Numbered from the stretch's first letter, positions 7,687 through 16,651 are shown. The stretch is 64,000 nt of DNA from Amycolatopsis alkalitolerans (GCF_006152065.1 NZ_VDFW01000007.1:1-64000); one strand, 5' to 3'. Translations and numbers: made by a program. Notes: generated from the letters alone by a model not told the origin.

Positions 7687-9260
7687 TGGACGCGTCGTTC
7701 GGCACGATCTGGGAGGCGGTCGCGCGCAGCCTCCCGGACGAGGTCGTGATCTCCGAACCCGGGCGGGACCACACGTACGCCGAGTTCGACGACCGGTCCG
7801 CGCGGCTGGCCGCCGCGCTGGCCGAAGCGGGGGTCGGGCCGGGCGACAAGGTGGCCTGTTACCTCTACAACGGAGCCGCCTATCTGGAGACGGTGTTCGC
7901 GGCGTTCAAACTCGGCGCGGTGCCGGTGAACGCCAACTACCGCTACACCCAGGAGGAGCTGTTCTCGCTGCTGCGCGACGCGGACGCGGCGGCGCTCGTG
8001 TTCAGCGACGAACTGGCGGCGAACGTCGCGGACGCGGAGCAGCACGTGCCCACGCTGCGGCTGGCGGTCCGGGTGGACGAGCGGTACGACGAATTCCTGC
8101 GTGCGCACGAACCCCGGCCCGCCGAGCCGCGCCCGGGCTCCGATCGGCTGTTCATGTACACCGGGGGCACGACCGGGAAACCCAAGGGTGTCATCTGGCG
8201 GCTGGGCGATCTGCTGCACTCGGTCTTCGTCGCCGTGTACCGGCCGCTCGGCGTCCAGTCGCCGCCGGAGAACCTCGACGAGGCGGTCGCGATCGCGGTC
8301 TCCGCCCGGCGGGAGGGGCGGGCGCCGGTGATGATGCCGGTCGTGCCGCTCATGCACGGCACGGGCCTGTTCAACTCGCTGGGCGGGCTGCTGGTCGGCG
8401 GGCGGATCGTGACCGCGCGGCGTGGCGGGCTCGATCCACGGCACGTGTGGGAAACCGTTGCCGCGCAACGGGTCGGGGCGCTCCTGGTGGCGGGTACCGC
8501 GGTCTGCCGCCCGCTCGTGGACGAGCTGCTGACCGGGCGCCCGTACGATCTGAGCTCGCTGCGGGCGGTGATCAGTTCGGGTACGACGTTCGGCGACGAC
8601 CTCAAGCGGGTGCTACACGAGCGCGCCCAGGTCACGATCACCGACGCGATCGCCTCGACCGAAGGCGGCCCGTTCGCGTTCGCCATCACGTCCTCCGTGG
8701 ACGATCTGCCGTCGCGGTTCTTCCCGGTGCCCGCGACGAAAGTCGTTACGGCGGAGGGCAAGGAGGTCGTGCCGGGCAGCGGGCAGACCGGCGTGCTCGC
8801 GTACTGTGGGCCGATCCCGCTCGGCTATTACAAGGACACGGCCAAGACCTCGGCGACGTTCCGGACCATCGACGGGGTCCGGTACGCGATTCCCGGCGAC
8901 GTGGCGGAGGTGGCGGCGGACGGTTCGCTGCGGTTCCTCGGGCGCGGTTCGGGCGTGATCAACACCGGCGGGGAGAAGGTGCACCCGCCGGAGGTCGAGG
9001 AAGTGCTGCTGGCGCATCCGGCCGTGACCGACTGTGTCGTGCTTGGCGTGCGGGACGAGAAGTGGGGCGAGCAGGTCGCCGCCGTGGTGGCCACCCCCGG
9101 CGGGGTCACTGAGCAGGAGCTGCGGGACTGGACGCGGCGGAGCCTGGCCGGCTACAAGGTGCCGCGAACCCTGGTGCTGCTACCCGAACTGCGCCGCACC
9201 CCCACCGGCAAACTGGAAGTCTCCTGGGCCAGGCAAATCCTCACCACCGCCCACCCCTAA
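7686..9260 (+). CDS. AMP-forming acyl-CoA synthetase (FadD3/17/19-like)
   Basis: This 524-residue adenylate-forming ligase activates a carboxylate with ATP and CoA. The phosphate loop YTGGTTGKPKG is at 158-168, an ATDAIAS-type A5 region reads ITDAIASTEGG, and the C-terminal domain has GRGSGVINTGGEKV and the catalytic lysine in PTGKLE. The VIWR stretch after the phosphate loop is typical of actinobacterial steroid- and aromatic-side-chain ligases. It is the last gene of the operon and overlaps the hydrolase by one base. It could prime a cinnamate-type side chain, but the substrate is unknown. Confidence 0.85.
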   Translation: MDASFGTIWEAVARSLPDEVVISEPGRDHTYAEFDDRSARLAAALAEAGVGPGDKVACYLYNGAAYLETVFAAFKLGAVPVNANYRYTQEELFSLLRDADAAALVFSDELAANVADAEQHVPTLRLAVRVDERYDEFLRAHEPRPAEPRPGSDRLFMYTGGTTGKPKGVIWRLGDLLHSVFVAVYRPLGVQSPPENLDEAVAIAVSARREGRAPVMMPVVPLMHGTGLFNSLGGLLVGGRIVTARRGGLDPRHVWETVAAQRVGALLVAGTAVCRPLVDELLTGRPYDLSSLRAVISSGTTFGDDLKRVLHERAQVTITDAIASTEGGPFAFAITSSVDDLPSRFFPVPATKVVTAEGKEVVPGSGQTGVLAYCGPIPLGYYKDTAKTSATFRTIDGVRYAIPGDVAEVAADGSLRFLGRGSGVINTGGEKVHPPEVEEVLLAHPAVTDCVVLGVRDEKWGEQVAAVVATPGGVTEQELRDWTRRSLAGYKVPRTLVLLPELRRTPTGKLEVSWARQILTTAHP

Positions 9261-9276
9261 CCCCACCCATCCCCGC

Positions 9277-9326
9277 CGAGATCTACATTGGAGACGGCGA
9301 GATCGGCGTCTTGGATGTAGATCTCG
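9277..9326. repeat. 21-bp-phased palindromic element between convergent genes (GAGATC family, copy 1)
   Basis: A perfect 12-bp inverted repeat has arms CGAGATCTACAT (9277-9288) and ATGTAGATCTCG (9315-9326). Nested inside are AGACG/CGTCT and a central CGA-N2-TCG. The hexamers GAGATC, GAGATC and GATCTC start at 9278, 9299 and 9320, exactly 21 bp apart. It lies 16 bp after the acyl-CoA synthetase stop and 22 bp before the stop of the convergent amidohydrolase, so it may end transcription from both sides. A second copy is at 35065-35112. Confidence 0.75.
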
Positions 9327-9348
9327 CGCGGGGGCGGTCGTCGGGGGG

Positions 9349-10401
9349 TTAGCGAGAGCGGTAGAAGGAGGCGGCGGTGCCGTGCAGGACGGAGTGGCGG
9401 GCTTCGCCGGGGAGGGCGGCGAGCAGGCGCGCCGCGCCGTCGCCGTGGTCGTGCGGGTAGTCGCTCGCGTGCATGAGGAACTCCGGCGCCCGCATCATCT
9501 CCACCAGCTGTGACACCTCCTCCGCGGACTCGGGCAGTTGCGCCGGCTCCGTCGTCGAGCGGAAATGCCGGTACAGGTACTTCTCCGGCGCCTCCTTCAC
9601 CCACGGCACCTCGCGCCAGACCGAGCGCCATTCCTTGTCGAACCGCCACAACAGCGCCGGCAGCCACGAGAAACCGCACTCCGACAGGCAGATCCGCAGG
9701 TCCGGGATCTCGCTGAAGACACCTTCGGCGATCAGGCTCACCACATGCGCCTGCACGATCTGCCCGTTGCTCACGTAGTCCTCGAGATACGTGTGCGTGA
9801 ACCCGGTCGCCGTCGGCGAACTGGAGATACGGCCCCACGCGTGCAGCCCGACGACGAGCCCGTGCCGCGCCGCCGCAGCCAGCAGCGGGCGGAAACGCAC
9901 GTTGCCATACCGCGCGTCCTGGCCCCGCACCGGCAGCAGCACCTGCGCGAACCGCTTGTCCGGGCCGAGCCGGTCGATCTCGGCGACCGCCGCGCCGACG
10001 TCCAGCGTCGGCACGACCATACTGGCGCGCAGCCGTTCGTCGGCGTCGAGCCACTCCGTGCGGATCCAGTCGTTGATCGCGCGGGTCAGGGCGATCTCGT
10101 AGTACGGGTTGCGGCTGATGTCGAACGAGGTCGTGCAGTTCAGCAGCGCCCAGTCGAGCCCTTCGCGGTCGAGGACCTGCTCGCGCAGCAGTTCGACGTT
10201 GTCCGGCGGGAACGCGCCCGCCTCGCGCGCGGCCGGGGTCGCGGACGTCGGCGCCCCCGGCGGGTAGGCGTTGCCGGCCGACGGCGAAAGCCGCAGCTGC
10301 GCATCCTCCACATAGGACCGCCAGTACCCGTCGAGATACGGGAACAGCGTCTGGATACTCGCGGGCGCGCAGTGGACGTCGGTGTCGATGTGCTGGGTCA
10401 C
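9349..10401 (-). CDS. amidohydrolase-2 family protein
   Basis: This 350-residue protein belongs to the ACMSD / gamma-resorcylate decarboxylase branch of the amidohydrolases. The first metal motif is degenerate (DTDVH instead of HxH); further likely ligands lie in VGLHAWG and in HASDYPHDHG near the C-terminus. Its GTG start at 10401 overlaps the stop of the upstream amidohydrolase (GTGA). It is the last gene of a minus-strand operon with a second amidohydrolase, a Rieske protein, an SDR and an ABC importer. Decarboxylation or hydrolysis of an imported carboxylate is plausible, but the substrate is unknown. Confidence 0.75.
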   Translation of the reverse strand: MTQHIDTDVHCAPASIQTLFPYLDGYWRSYVEDAQLRLSPSAGNAYPPGAPTSATPAAREAGAFPPDNVELLREQVLDREGLDWALLNCTTSFDISRNPYYEIALTRAINDWIRTEWLDADERLRASMVVPTLDVGAAVAEIDRLGPDKRFAQVLLPVRGQDARYGNVRFRPLLAAAARHGLVVGLHAWGRISSSPTATGFTHTYLEDYVSNGQIVQAHVVSLIAEGVFSEIPDLRICLSECGFSWLPALLWRFDKEWRSVWREVPWVKEAPEKYLYRHFRSTTEPAQLPESAEEVSQLVEMMRAPEFLMHASDYPHDHGDGAARLLAALPGEARHSVLHGTAASFYRSR

Positions 10402-11471
10402 GGGCGCTCCAGTCGGTGGTACAGCCGGTAGGCGTTGTGGTCCATGATCTCCTCGCGCAGGTCCTTCGGCAGGTCCCGCAGCGCGGTGGCGGGGGAGTCG
10501 AAGTCCCAGTGCGGGTAGTCCGAGGCGAACATGATCCGATCGGTCATCCCGGTGTGCCGCAACGCCATCGGCAGGTGCCTGGACTCCGGCGGCTCCTCGA
10601 TCGGCTGCGTCGAGAACCAGAAATGCTCCCGGAAGTACTCCGAGGGCCTGCGCCGGAGCTTCGGCACGTCGGCACGCAACCGGGGCCACGCCGCGTCGAG
10701 GCTCCACATCAGCGGGGCCGACCACGCTATCCCGCCCTCGACGAGCACGATCTGCAGCTCCGGTACGTCCTCGAATACGCCTTCGCAGATCAGGTTCGCC
10801 GCGACCATCGCCATCACGTTCCCGAACCACGCATGGTGCTCCAGGTAGAACGACGGCCAGCCGTCGCCGCGGTGATGCTCTATCCCGCCGAGGTGGATCG
10901 CGACGGGCAGCCCCGCCTCCGCCGCCGCGCGGTAGATCGGCAGGTACTTCTGGTGCCCCAGGAAGGTTTCCGCGCCACCGGGGAACAGCACCTGCACGAA
11001 CCGCGGGTCCCCGGCGTAACGTTCGATTTCCGCGATCGCCAGGTCCGGAGACTCGTGCGGCACGCAGAGACAGCTCACCAGCCGCGGTTCGGGCTCGAGG
11101 AAGTCCTCCAGCAGGCACTCGTTGAGCGCGTGGCACAGCGCGGCGCCGTAGTCGGGCGCCTCCGCGCCATAACTGTGGGCCTGCAAGGGAATCAGCACGC
11201 CGTAGCCGACGCCGTAGAGATCGAGCACCTGCTCGCGCAGCATCGTCAGGTCACTGCCCGGAATCCCGTTGGCGGGGAAGGAGTCCAGCCGCATCCCGCC
11301 GTTGCGCACGCGCGGGTACATCGCCGGCGGCGGCGCGATGCGGGTGCCGAACATCGTGAACCGGGTGCGCCACGGCTCGGGCAGCTTCCCGGCGAGCCTG
11401 CCCGCCGGGATGGTGGGGTGGATGTCGGCGTCGACGAGCGCGGTGCGCTGCTTCGGTTCGGTGGTGGTCAC
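10398..11471 (-). CDS. amidohydrolase-2 family protein
   Basis: This 357-residue amidohydrolase is related to its downstream neighbour. The first metal motif reads DADIHP, the barrel continues with VAIHLGG, the usual second histidine position reads IVLVEGG, and FASDYPHWD is the C-terminal aspartate motif. Two of the usual histidines are therefore acidic, as in many actinobacterial members of uncertain chemistry. The GTG start at 11471 overlaps the Rieske stop. Two adjacent, diverged amidohydrolases may work as a heteromer or on successive intermediates (inference). Confidence 0.75.
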   Translation of the reverse strand: MTTTEPKQRTALVDADIHPTIPAGRLAGKLPEPWRTRFTMFGTRIAPPPAMYPRVRNGGMRLDSFPANGIPGSDLTMLREQVLDLYGVGYGVLIPLQAHSYGAEAPDYGAALCHALNECLLEDFLEPEPRLVSCLCVPHESPDLAIAEIERYAGDPRFVQVLFPGGAETFLGHQKYLPIYRAAAEAGLPVAIHLGGIEHHRGDGWPSFYLEHHAWFGNVMAMVAANLICEGVFEDVPELQIVLVEGGIAWSAPLMWSLDAAWPRLRADVPKLRRRPSEYFREHFWFSTQPIEEPPESRHLPMALRHTGMTDRIMFASDYPHWDFDSPATALRDLPKDLREEIMDHNAYRLYHRLERP

Positions 11472-11932
11472 CGGGACACCTGCCTTTCTCCCCTGGCGGC
11501 CGTATCGACCACCACGTAGTCGTCTTCCACCCGTACGTCATAGGTCTCCGCGACATACGGACCGGGCACCCGGTCCGGGAACCGCACGCCGTCGCCGAGT
11601 TCCTCACCGTGCGCCACGCTCACGCCGTAACTGCGGACCGGGGCCTCCCCGGGGCCGAGATAGGACTGGCCGGTGGTGACGTCGTATTCCCAGCCGTGCC
11701 ACGGGCACGCCAGGAACAGATCCTCGTTCACCGCGTAGTCGCCGGGACCGGTGGAGCTCGCCGTCGGCGCCGTGCGCCCCAGGCACAGCGGACCGCCCTG
11801 ATGCGGGCAGTAGTTGTTGAGCGCGTAGAACTTCTCACCGATCCGGAACACTCCGATGGAGCGCTTCCCGACCTGGACGATCCGCCGGTCACCCGGCGCG
11901 AACTCGGAAACCGGGGCCACCACTATCCGCAT
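11468..11932 (-). CDS. Rieske [2Fe-2S] ferredoxin-like protein
   Basis: This 154-residue single-domain Rieske protein has cluster ligands C42 and H44 (CPHQGG) and C76 and H79 (CPWHGW). An insert of about 15 residues between the two motifs (TASSTGPGDYAVNED) is unusual for ferredoxin components. No oxygenase alpha subunit or reductase lies nearby, so either it serves an oxygenase elsewhere or it has a different redox role with the amidohydrolases. It starts at the ATG at 11932, 3 bp after the SDR stop, and overlaps the next gene by 4 bp. Confidence 0.85.
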   Translation of the reverse strand: MRIVVAPVSEFAPGDRRIVQVGKRSIGVFRIGEKFYALNNYCPHQGGPLCLGRTAPTASSTGPGDYAVNEDLFLACPWHGWEYDVTTGQSYLGPGEAPVRSYGVSVAHGEELGDGVRFPDRVPGPYVAETYDVRVEDDYVVVDTAARGERQVSR

Positions 11933-11935
11933 TGA

Positions 11936-12736
11936 TCACGTTCCTTCCGGCGCCGGGTCCAGCGCCATGCTCTGCAGGAGCGCTCCACCATCCACAGCGT
12001 AAACACTCCCGGTGACGAAACTCGATGCTCCGGACGCGAAAAGCAGGGCGAGACCCCGCAGCTCGCGAGGATCACCCATGCGGCCCAGCGCGACGCTCGC
12101 CCCCCACCGGGCCTCCGCTTCCGCGTTCGGCTCGCCGCCGCCGATGTTCGTCTTGAACGGCCCCGGCGCGATGGCGTTGACCCGGATCCGCCACCTGGCC
12201 AGGTCCAGCGCGGCCTGCCGGACGAGGTTGACCACCCCGGCCTTCGCCACCACATACGAGTAGGAGACGAACGGGTCGGCGCGCAGGCCCGCGGTCGAGG
12301 CGGTCACCACGATGCTGCCCGAACGCTGCCGTTTCATCGGCCGCGCTGCCGCCCGCACGGTGTGCGCGACCCCGTGCAGGTTGACCTCCAGCAGGGCGTG
12401 CCAGTCGTCGAGTTCGAACGCGTCCACCGAGCCCGCGGGCTGGGTGAGCCCGGCGCCGCGGGCGATCCCGGCGTTGGCGAACACCGTGTCGAGCCGCCCG
12501 TGGCGCCGCACCACATCGCTGACCGCGTCCTCGACCGCCGCGGCGTCCGAGACGTCGAGGGGCAGGGCGTCGACGTCATGCAGTTGCTTCAGGCGTGCTT
12601 CGTCGCGGTCGGCGGCGATTACCGTCGCCCCGCAGCCGGCGAGGGTCTCGGCGATCGAACGCCCCAGGCCCGAACCGGCACCGGTGACGAGCACGACCGT
12701 GCCGGTCACGTCGAAGACTTCGTCCGCGATGCTCAC
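11936..12736 (-). CDS. short-chain dehydrogenase/reductase
   Basis: This 266-residue classical SDR has the nucleotide motif TGAGSGLG near the N-terminus, a NAG motif (FANAGIARG), the catalytic S and YxxxK (SYVVAKAG) and VNAIAPGPF. AADRDE after the second strand suggests NAD(H) preference. The GTG start at 12736 overlaps the permease stop (GTGA). It sits between the ABC importer and the Rieske/amidohydrolase genes, so it probably oxidises or reduces a derivative of the imported substrate. Confidence 0.85.
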   Translation of the reverse strand: MSIADEVFDVTGTVVLVTGAGSGLGRSIAETLAGCGATVIAADRDEARLKQLHDVDALPLDVSDAAAVEDAVSDVVRRHGRLDTVFANAGIARGAGLTQPAGSVDAFELDDWHALLEVNLHGVAHTVRAAARPMKRQRSGSIVVTASTAGLRADPFVSYSYVVAKAGVVNLVRQAALDLARWRIRVNAIAPGPFKTNIGGGEPNAEAEARWGASVALGRMGDPRELRGLALLFASGASSFVTGSVYAVDGGALLQSMALDPAPEGT

Positions 12737-13728
12737 CGGCGCCTGCCCAGCTGCCGCGAGAGCACGACGGCGATCACCAGCGCGGCACCGTAGAACAGTT
12801 GCTGCACGTAGTTGTCCGCGCCCAGCAACTGCAGGCCGTTGACGCCGGTGGCCAGGAAGTACACCGCGATCCCGGTGCCGAGCGCGTTGAACCGGCCCGG
12901 TTTGATGCTCGTCGCGCCGAGGAACACCGCCGCGTAGGCCGGCAGCAGGTACGGCCCGCTCGCGGTCGGGTCGGCGGACCCGGTCGTGCCGAGGAAGAGG
13001 ATGCCCGCGATCCCGGCGACGAACCCGCCCAGCACGAACCCGCCCCAGCGGATGCGCGAGACCCGGATCCCGCTCAGCCGCGCCACGTCCCGCGACTGCC
13101 CGACGAACAGCGACCGGAGCCCGAGCGGGGTGAACGACGCGACGTACCAGACCACCAGCATGATGATGAGCCCGTAGTAGAACTCGAGCGGGATACCGGC
13201 GAGCTTCGTGGTGAACGTCCACCGTGACAGGTGCTGGTCGATGCCGACGATCGTGTTCGAACCGGACAGGAAGTAGATGAGCCCGGTGAACACCGTCCCC
13301 ATCCCGAGCGTCACGATCAGGGCGTTGGTGTCGCCGCGCACGACGAAGAGGCCGTTGAGGTATCCGGCGGCGACCGCGACCACGAGTCCGATCAGGCAGG
13401 CCGGCACGATGCCGACGCCGTGCTTCGTGTTGAGCACCCCGACGACCATCGCCGTCAGGCCCATGATCCCGCCGAGCGAGAGGTCGAAGTCGCCGGTCAT
13501 CGACGGCATCAGCGCGGAGATCGCGAGTACGAACAGCACGGCCTGCGAGCCGAGGATGTTGGCGGCGTTGTCCCAGGTGAGGAACAGGTCCGGGGTGAGC
13601 ACCCCGTACACGACGATCAGCGCGATCCAGGCGGCCGGCAGCGCCGAACGCTCGGCCAGGACGGCGAAGTCGGTACCGTGGCGTTGCTTCGGCCGCGTCT
13701 CGGTTTCGGTAGCTGGCATAGGTTTCAC
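12733..13728 (-). CDS. sugar-type ABC transporter permease (RbsC family)
   Basis: This 331-residue integral membrane protein is of the BPD_transp_2 family with about 8-10 hydrophobic segments. The family motif is seen as SLGGIMGLTAMVVG, followed by GDTNALIVTLGMGTV and the C-terminal PGRFNALGTGIAVYFL. The start is either GTG 13728, overlapping the ATPase stop (GTGA), or ATG 13719, with GAGGAG 8 nt upstream; the products differ by three residues. It works with the ATPase and lipoprotein encoded upstream. The family imports monosaccharides, polyols, autoinducer-2 and some aromatics. Confidence 0.9.
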   Translation of the reverse strand: MKPMPATETETRPKQRHGTDFAVLAERSALPAAWIALIVVYGVLTPDLFLTWDNAANILGSQAVLFVLAISALMPSMTGDFDLSLGGIMGLTAMVVGVLNTKHGVGIVPACLIGLVVAVAAGYLNGLFVVRGDTNALIVTLGMGTVFTGLIYFLSGSNTIVGIDQHLSRWTFTTKLAGIPLEFYYGLIIMLVVWYVASFTPLGLRSLFVGQSRDVARLSGIRVSRIRWGGFVLGGFVAGIAGILFLGTTGSADPTASGPYLLPAYAAVFLGATSIKPGRFNALGTGIAVYFLATGVNGLQLLGADNYVQQLFYGAALVIAVVLSRQLGRRR

Positions 13729-15362
13729 TCCTCGCTCCCGCCGAGCACGGCGGCGGCGCCGGTCGAGTAGTGGTAGACGGCCGAGCTGATCCGGTCCTCG
13801 GTGACCTCGTCGCCGGTCAGCTCCGCGCGTACGACGCCGTCGGCCATGATCAGCACGCGGTCGCAGATGGTGGCGAGTTCCTCGAAGTCACTCGAAACCC
13901 ACAGGGTCGCCATCTCGGCCTCGGCCGCTTCGCGCACCAGGCGGTAGATCTCGGCGCGGGCCGCGACGTCGACGCCCTGGGTTGGCTCGTGCAGCAACAG
14001 CAGGGCCGGACCGATCTCCAGCCATTTGGCGAGCACGACCTTCTGCTGGTTACCACCCGAAAGCTGGCCCATGGTCGCGTCGGGGCGGCGGGGCCGGACA
14101 TCGAAACGGTCCAAAAGGGACCGTACGAGCTTCGCGAGCTTGCCCAGCCGCAGCCGCCCGAAACTCGTGTAGCGGTCGTTGACCAGAATCGTGGTGTTCT
14201 CCGCGACCGTCAGCGTCGGGACGATCGCGTCACGGCGGCGGTCGGCCGGCACCAGCGCGACGCCGCGCCGCACCGCGTCGAACGGGCGCAACGACGACAC
14301 GGCGATGTTTTTCTCGCCCAGGGCCAGGGTTCCGGTTTCGCAGTCCCGCTCGCCGAACAGCAGGTATGGCAGGTCCTCGGCGCCGGAGCCGAGCAGCCCG
14401 GCCACGCCGACGATCTCCGTCGACCGCAGCGCGAGATCGATCCCGCGGACCCGGCCGCCGCGCAGGTCCGTGACCTCGCACAGGGCCGGCTGGCCGGCGA
14501 GTGCGGAGCCGGCCGGACGGCGGTGCGTCCCGCCCACGGTCTTGCCGCTTGCCGGACCGACGATCAGCTCGACCAGCGCCGCGTCGTCGACCTCGCCCAG
14601 CCGCGCCTGCCCGGCGACCTCACCGTCCCGCAGGACGACCGCACGGTCGCACAGGGCGCGCACGGCGGACAGGTCGTGCGAGATGAACACCGTGCTCGCC
14701 CCGTCCTTCACCACCGTCCGCACCAGGTCGAAGAGGAACTCCACCTCGGCCTCGGGCAGGAACACCGTGGGCTCGTCGAGGAACAGGATCGAATGGGTCA
14801 CGTCGCCGCGTTCGCGGTAGAGCTTGAGCTCCTCGGCCGCGCGCACGATCGCGACGAGCGCCTGCCCGACCGGCGGGAGCTGGTTGACGGGCACGGTCGG
14901 GTCCAGGTGCACCCGGTAGGACTCCAGCAGGGCCTCGACCCGGTTCCGCTCGGCGCGCCAGTTGATCGGCCTGCGCGAGTTCGCGCTGCCGCGCTCGCCG
15001 ACCATCAGGTTCTCCACCACCGACAGCGTCCTGGCGAGCCCGAGGTCCTGGTGCACGAAGCTGAGCCCGAGCCCGCGGAACTGCCCGGGCGGCAGCGGCA
15101 GCGGCACCTGCCGCCCGCTCAGGTAGAGCTCGCCGCCGGGCTCGGGCGCGTTGACCCCGGCCAGCACCTTGACCAAAGTGGACTTCCCGCAGCCGTTCTC
15201 GCCCAGCAGCGCGACGATCTCGCCGGGCCGCACCTGGAAGTCCACGTTCTTCAGCGCGCGGAACGTGCCGAAGCGCATGGTGATGTTCCGCAGGTCCAGT
15301 GCGGGCGGGGTACCGCCGGCCGGGGTGACCCGGCCGGCTTGGGAAACCGCGTCGGCGCTCAT
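13725..15362 (-). CDS. sugar-type ABC transporter ATPase (tandem domains, RbsA/MglA family)
   Basis: This 545-residue protein has two ABC domains. Domain 1 has an intact Walker A GENGCGKST (54-62) and Walker B ILFLDEPT, but its signature is degenerate (LPPVGQAL in place of LSGGQ). Domain 2 lacks a Walker A (GLLGSGAED) and its Walker B reads LLLLHEPT, but it keeps a canonical LSGGNQQK signature. Only one composite ATP site should therefore be fully active, pairing the domain 1 Walker A with the domain 2 signature, a stronger asymmetry than most family members show. It starts 2 bp after the binding-protein stop. Confidence 0.9.
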   Translation of the reverse strand: MSADAVSQAGRVTPAGGTPPALDLRNITMRFGTFRALKNVDFQVRPGEIVALLGENGCGKSTLVKVLAGVNAPEPGGELYLSGRQVPLPLPPGQFRGLGLSFVHQDLGLARTLSVVENLMVGERGSANSRRPINWRAERNRVEALLESYRVHLDPTVPVNQLPPVGQALVAIVRAAEELKLYRERGDVTHSILFLDEPTVFLPEAEVEFLFDLVRTVVKDGASTVFISHDLSAVRALCDRAVVLRDGEVAGQARLGEVDDAALVELIVGPASGKTVGGTHRRPAGSALAGQPALCEVTDLRGGRVRGIDLALRSTEIVGVAGLLGSGAEDLPYLLFGERDCETGTLALGEKNIAVSSLRPFDAVRRGVALVPADRRRDAIVPTLTVAENTTILVNDRYTSFGRLRLGKLAKLVRSLLDRFDVRPRRPDATMGQLSGGNQQKVVLAKWLEIGPALLLLHEPTQGVDVAARAEIYRLVREAAEAEMATLWVSSDFEELATICDRVLIMADGVVRAELTGDEVTEDRISSAVYHYSTGAAAVLGGSEE

Positions 15363-15364
15363 GC

Positions 15365-16525
15365 TCAGCTCAGTCCCCAGAGCTTCTCGTACCCGGACGG
15401 GAACTCGGTGCCGAAACCGCCGTTGACGGCCGCGGCCTCCTGGTAGTTCTTGGTCGTCCACAGCCGCGACGGGTCCTGGTCCTTGTCGGCGGGGACGGCG
15501 CCGGCCCCCGACAGCACGCGCAGCGTCTGGTCCATCGTGGCGTAGGCGCGCCACAGGTGGGTCGGGCCGACGTTGGAGTCCATCGGGATGCCGCCGCCCA
15601 TCTGCGCGATGTACTCCGGCGTGCCGCCATAGCAGCCGTAGAGCTTGACGTCGCCCCGGCCCGAGGCCTTGACCGCGGCCGAGGCGGGTGGGACCTCACC
15701 GTCGAAGATCGGCACCACGGCCTTGATCTTCGGATCGGCCAGGATGGCGGAGCTGACGGCCGACTGCACCTTCGTCGCCCAGTCGGGCACCGCGATGTTC
15801 ACCGACTTGACCTTGCAGTCGGGGCAGTACTTGCCGAGTTCCTCGCGCAGCGCCTTGTCCATCACGACCCCGGCAGGCACCTCGTTCGAGGTGATCTCGA
15901 AGACGTCGAACGGGTTGCCCTTGTGCTCCAGGATCGCCACGTCGATCGAGCGGCGGATGGATTCGGCGTTGGGGATGTTGGTCTGCGCGGTCACCAGCGG
16001 GTCGGACTTCGCGCCGTCCTCGGTGTCGCCGAGCCCGGAGTCGATCACCGCGATCCCCGCCGCGGTCGCCGCCTGCACCTGCGGTTTGATGAGGTTCGGG
16101 TCGATCCCGCAGATCAGCACGATCGCGTCGTAGTGCTGGCTGATCGCCTGCTGCATGCCGGGAATCCAGCCCGACGGGCCGCCGGAGTTCTGGAAGTAGG
16201 TGCCGCTCATGCCGACCTTGTTCGCGAGCGTGACCATGTCCTTGCCGATCTGGTCGCACACCGGCAGCTGGCTCGCGGTCGGGATGACGAAGATCCGCTT
16301 GCCCTTCGCCTTGCTGATGTCGAACGCCGGGCCGGGGGCGACGAACGTCGGCACCTCGCTCGCCTTGTCCACAAGGGACTGAAGCTGGGCCAGCTGGTCG
16401 GCGGGCAGCCCGGCGCCGCCGGAGTCACCGCCGCTGCTCGAGTCGGTGGTGGTGCAGGCGGACAGCACCAGGGCGAGCACGGCGGCGAACACCGCCACGG
16501 CTCCAAATCGGTTCTTACGGTTCAT
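15365..16525 (-). CDS. sugar-type ABC transporter substrate-binding lipoprotein
   Basis: This 386-residue exported lipoprotein has a signal peptide with lipobox LSAC (lipid cysteine C24), a Ser/Gly-rich linker, then a periplasmic-binding-protein type 1 fold (VIPTASQLPVCDQIGKDM, VLICGIDPNLIKPQ, VIDSGLGD). It carries paired cysteines (CPDC near the middle) that could form a disulfide. It is the first gene of the minus-strand operon and is divergent from the fused CoA-transferase. The ligand is unknown; the downstream amidohydrolases and SDR suggest a carboxylate or cyclic polyol rather than a simple hexose. Confidence 0.88.
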   Translation of the reverse strand: MNRKNRFGAVAVFAAVLALVLSACTTTDSSSGGDSGGAGLPADQLAQLQSLVDKASEVPTFVAPGPAFDISKAKGKRIFVIPTASQLPVCDQIGKDMVTLANKVGMSGTYFQNSGGPSGWIPGMQQAISQHYDAIVLICGIDPNLIKPQVQAATAAGIAVIDSGLGDTEDGAKSDPLVTAQTNIPNAESIRRSIDVAILEHKGNPFDVFEITSNEVPAGVVMDKALREELGKYCPDCKVKSVNIAVPDWATKVQSAVSSAILADPKIKAVVPIFDGEVPPASAAVKASGRGDVKLYGCYGGTPEYIAQMGGGIPMDSNVGPTHLWRAYATMDQTLRVLSGAGAVPADKDQDPSRLWTTKNYQEAAAVNGGFGTEFPSGYEKLWGLS

Positions 16526-16642
16526 CGCTCATACCTTCGCAACGTTGAGAAGAGCTGAATCCGGTGGGAAAGCGGAACCTTCGCGGGCCAGGACAGCCGT
16601 CCGCCACACGGAAAGTTCGTGGTGGACCGAGGATCGCCGTTC

Positions 16643-16648
16643 TAGAAT
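16643..16648 (+). promoter_or_regulatory. probable -10 box of the fused CoA-transferase gene
   Basis: TAGAAT fits the actinobacterial TAnnnT -10 pattern, and transcription would start near 16655, inside the operator palindrome at 16652-16673. No convincing -35 is visible at the standard spacing. Confidence 0.4.
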
Positions 16649-16651
16649 AGA

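Noticed and set aside
11468..11932. Rieske protein as the large subunit of a ring-hydroxylating oxygenase
   Set aside because: At 154 residues it has only the Rieske domain and no mononuclear iron domain.
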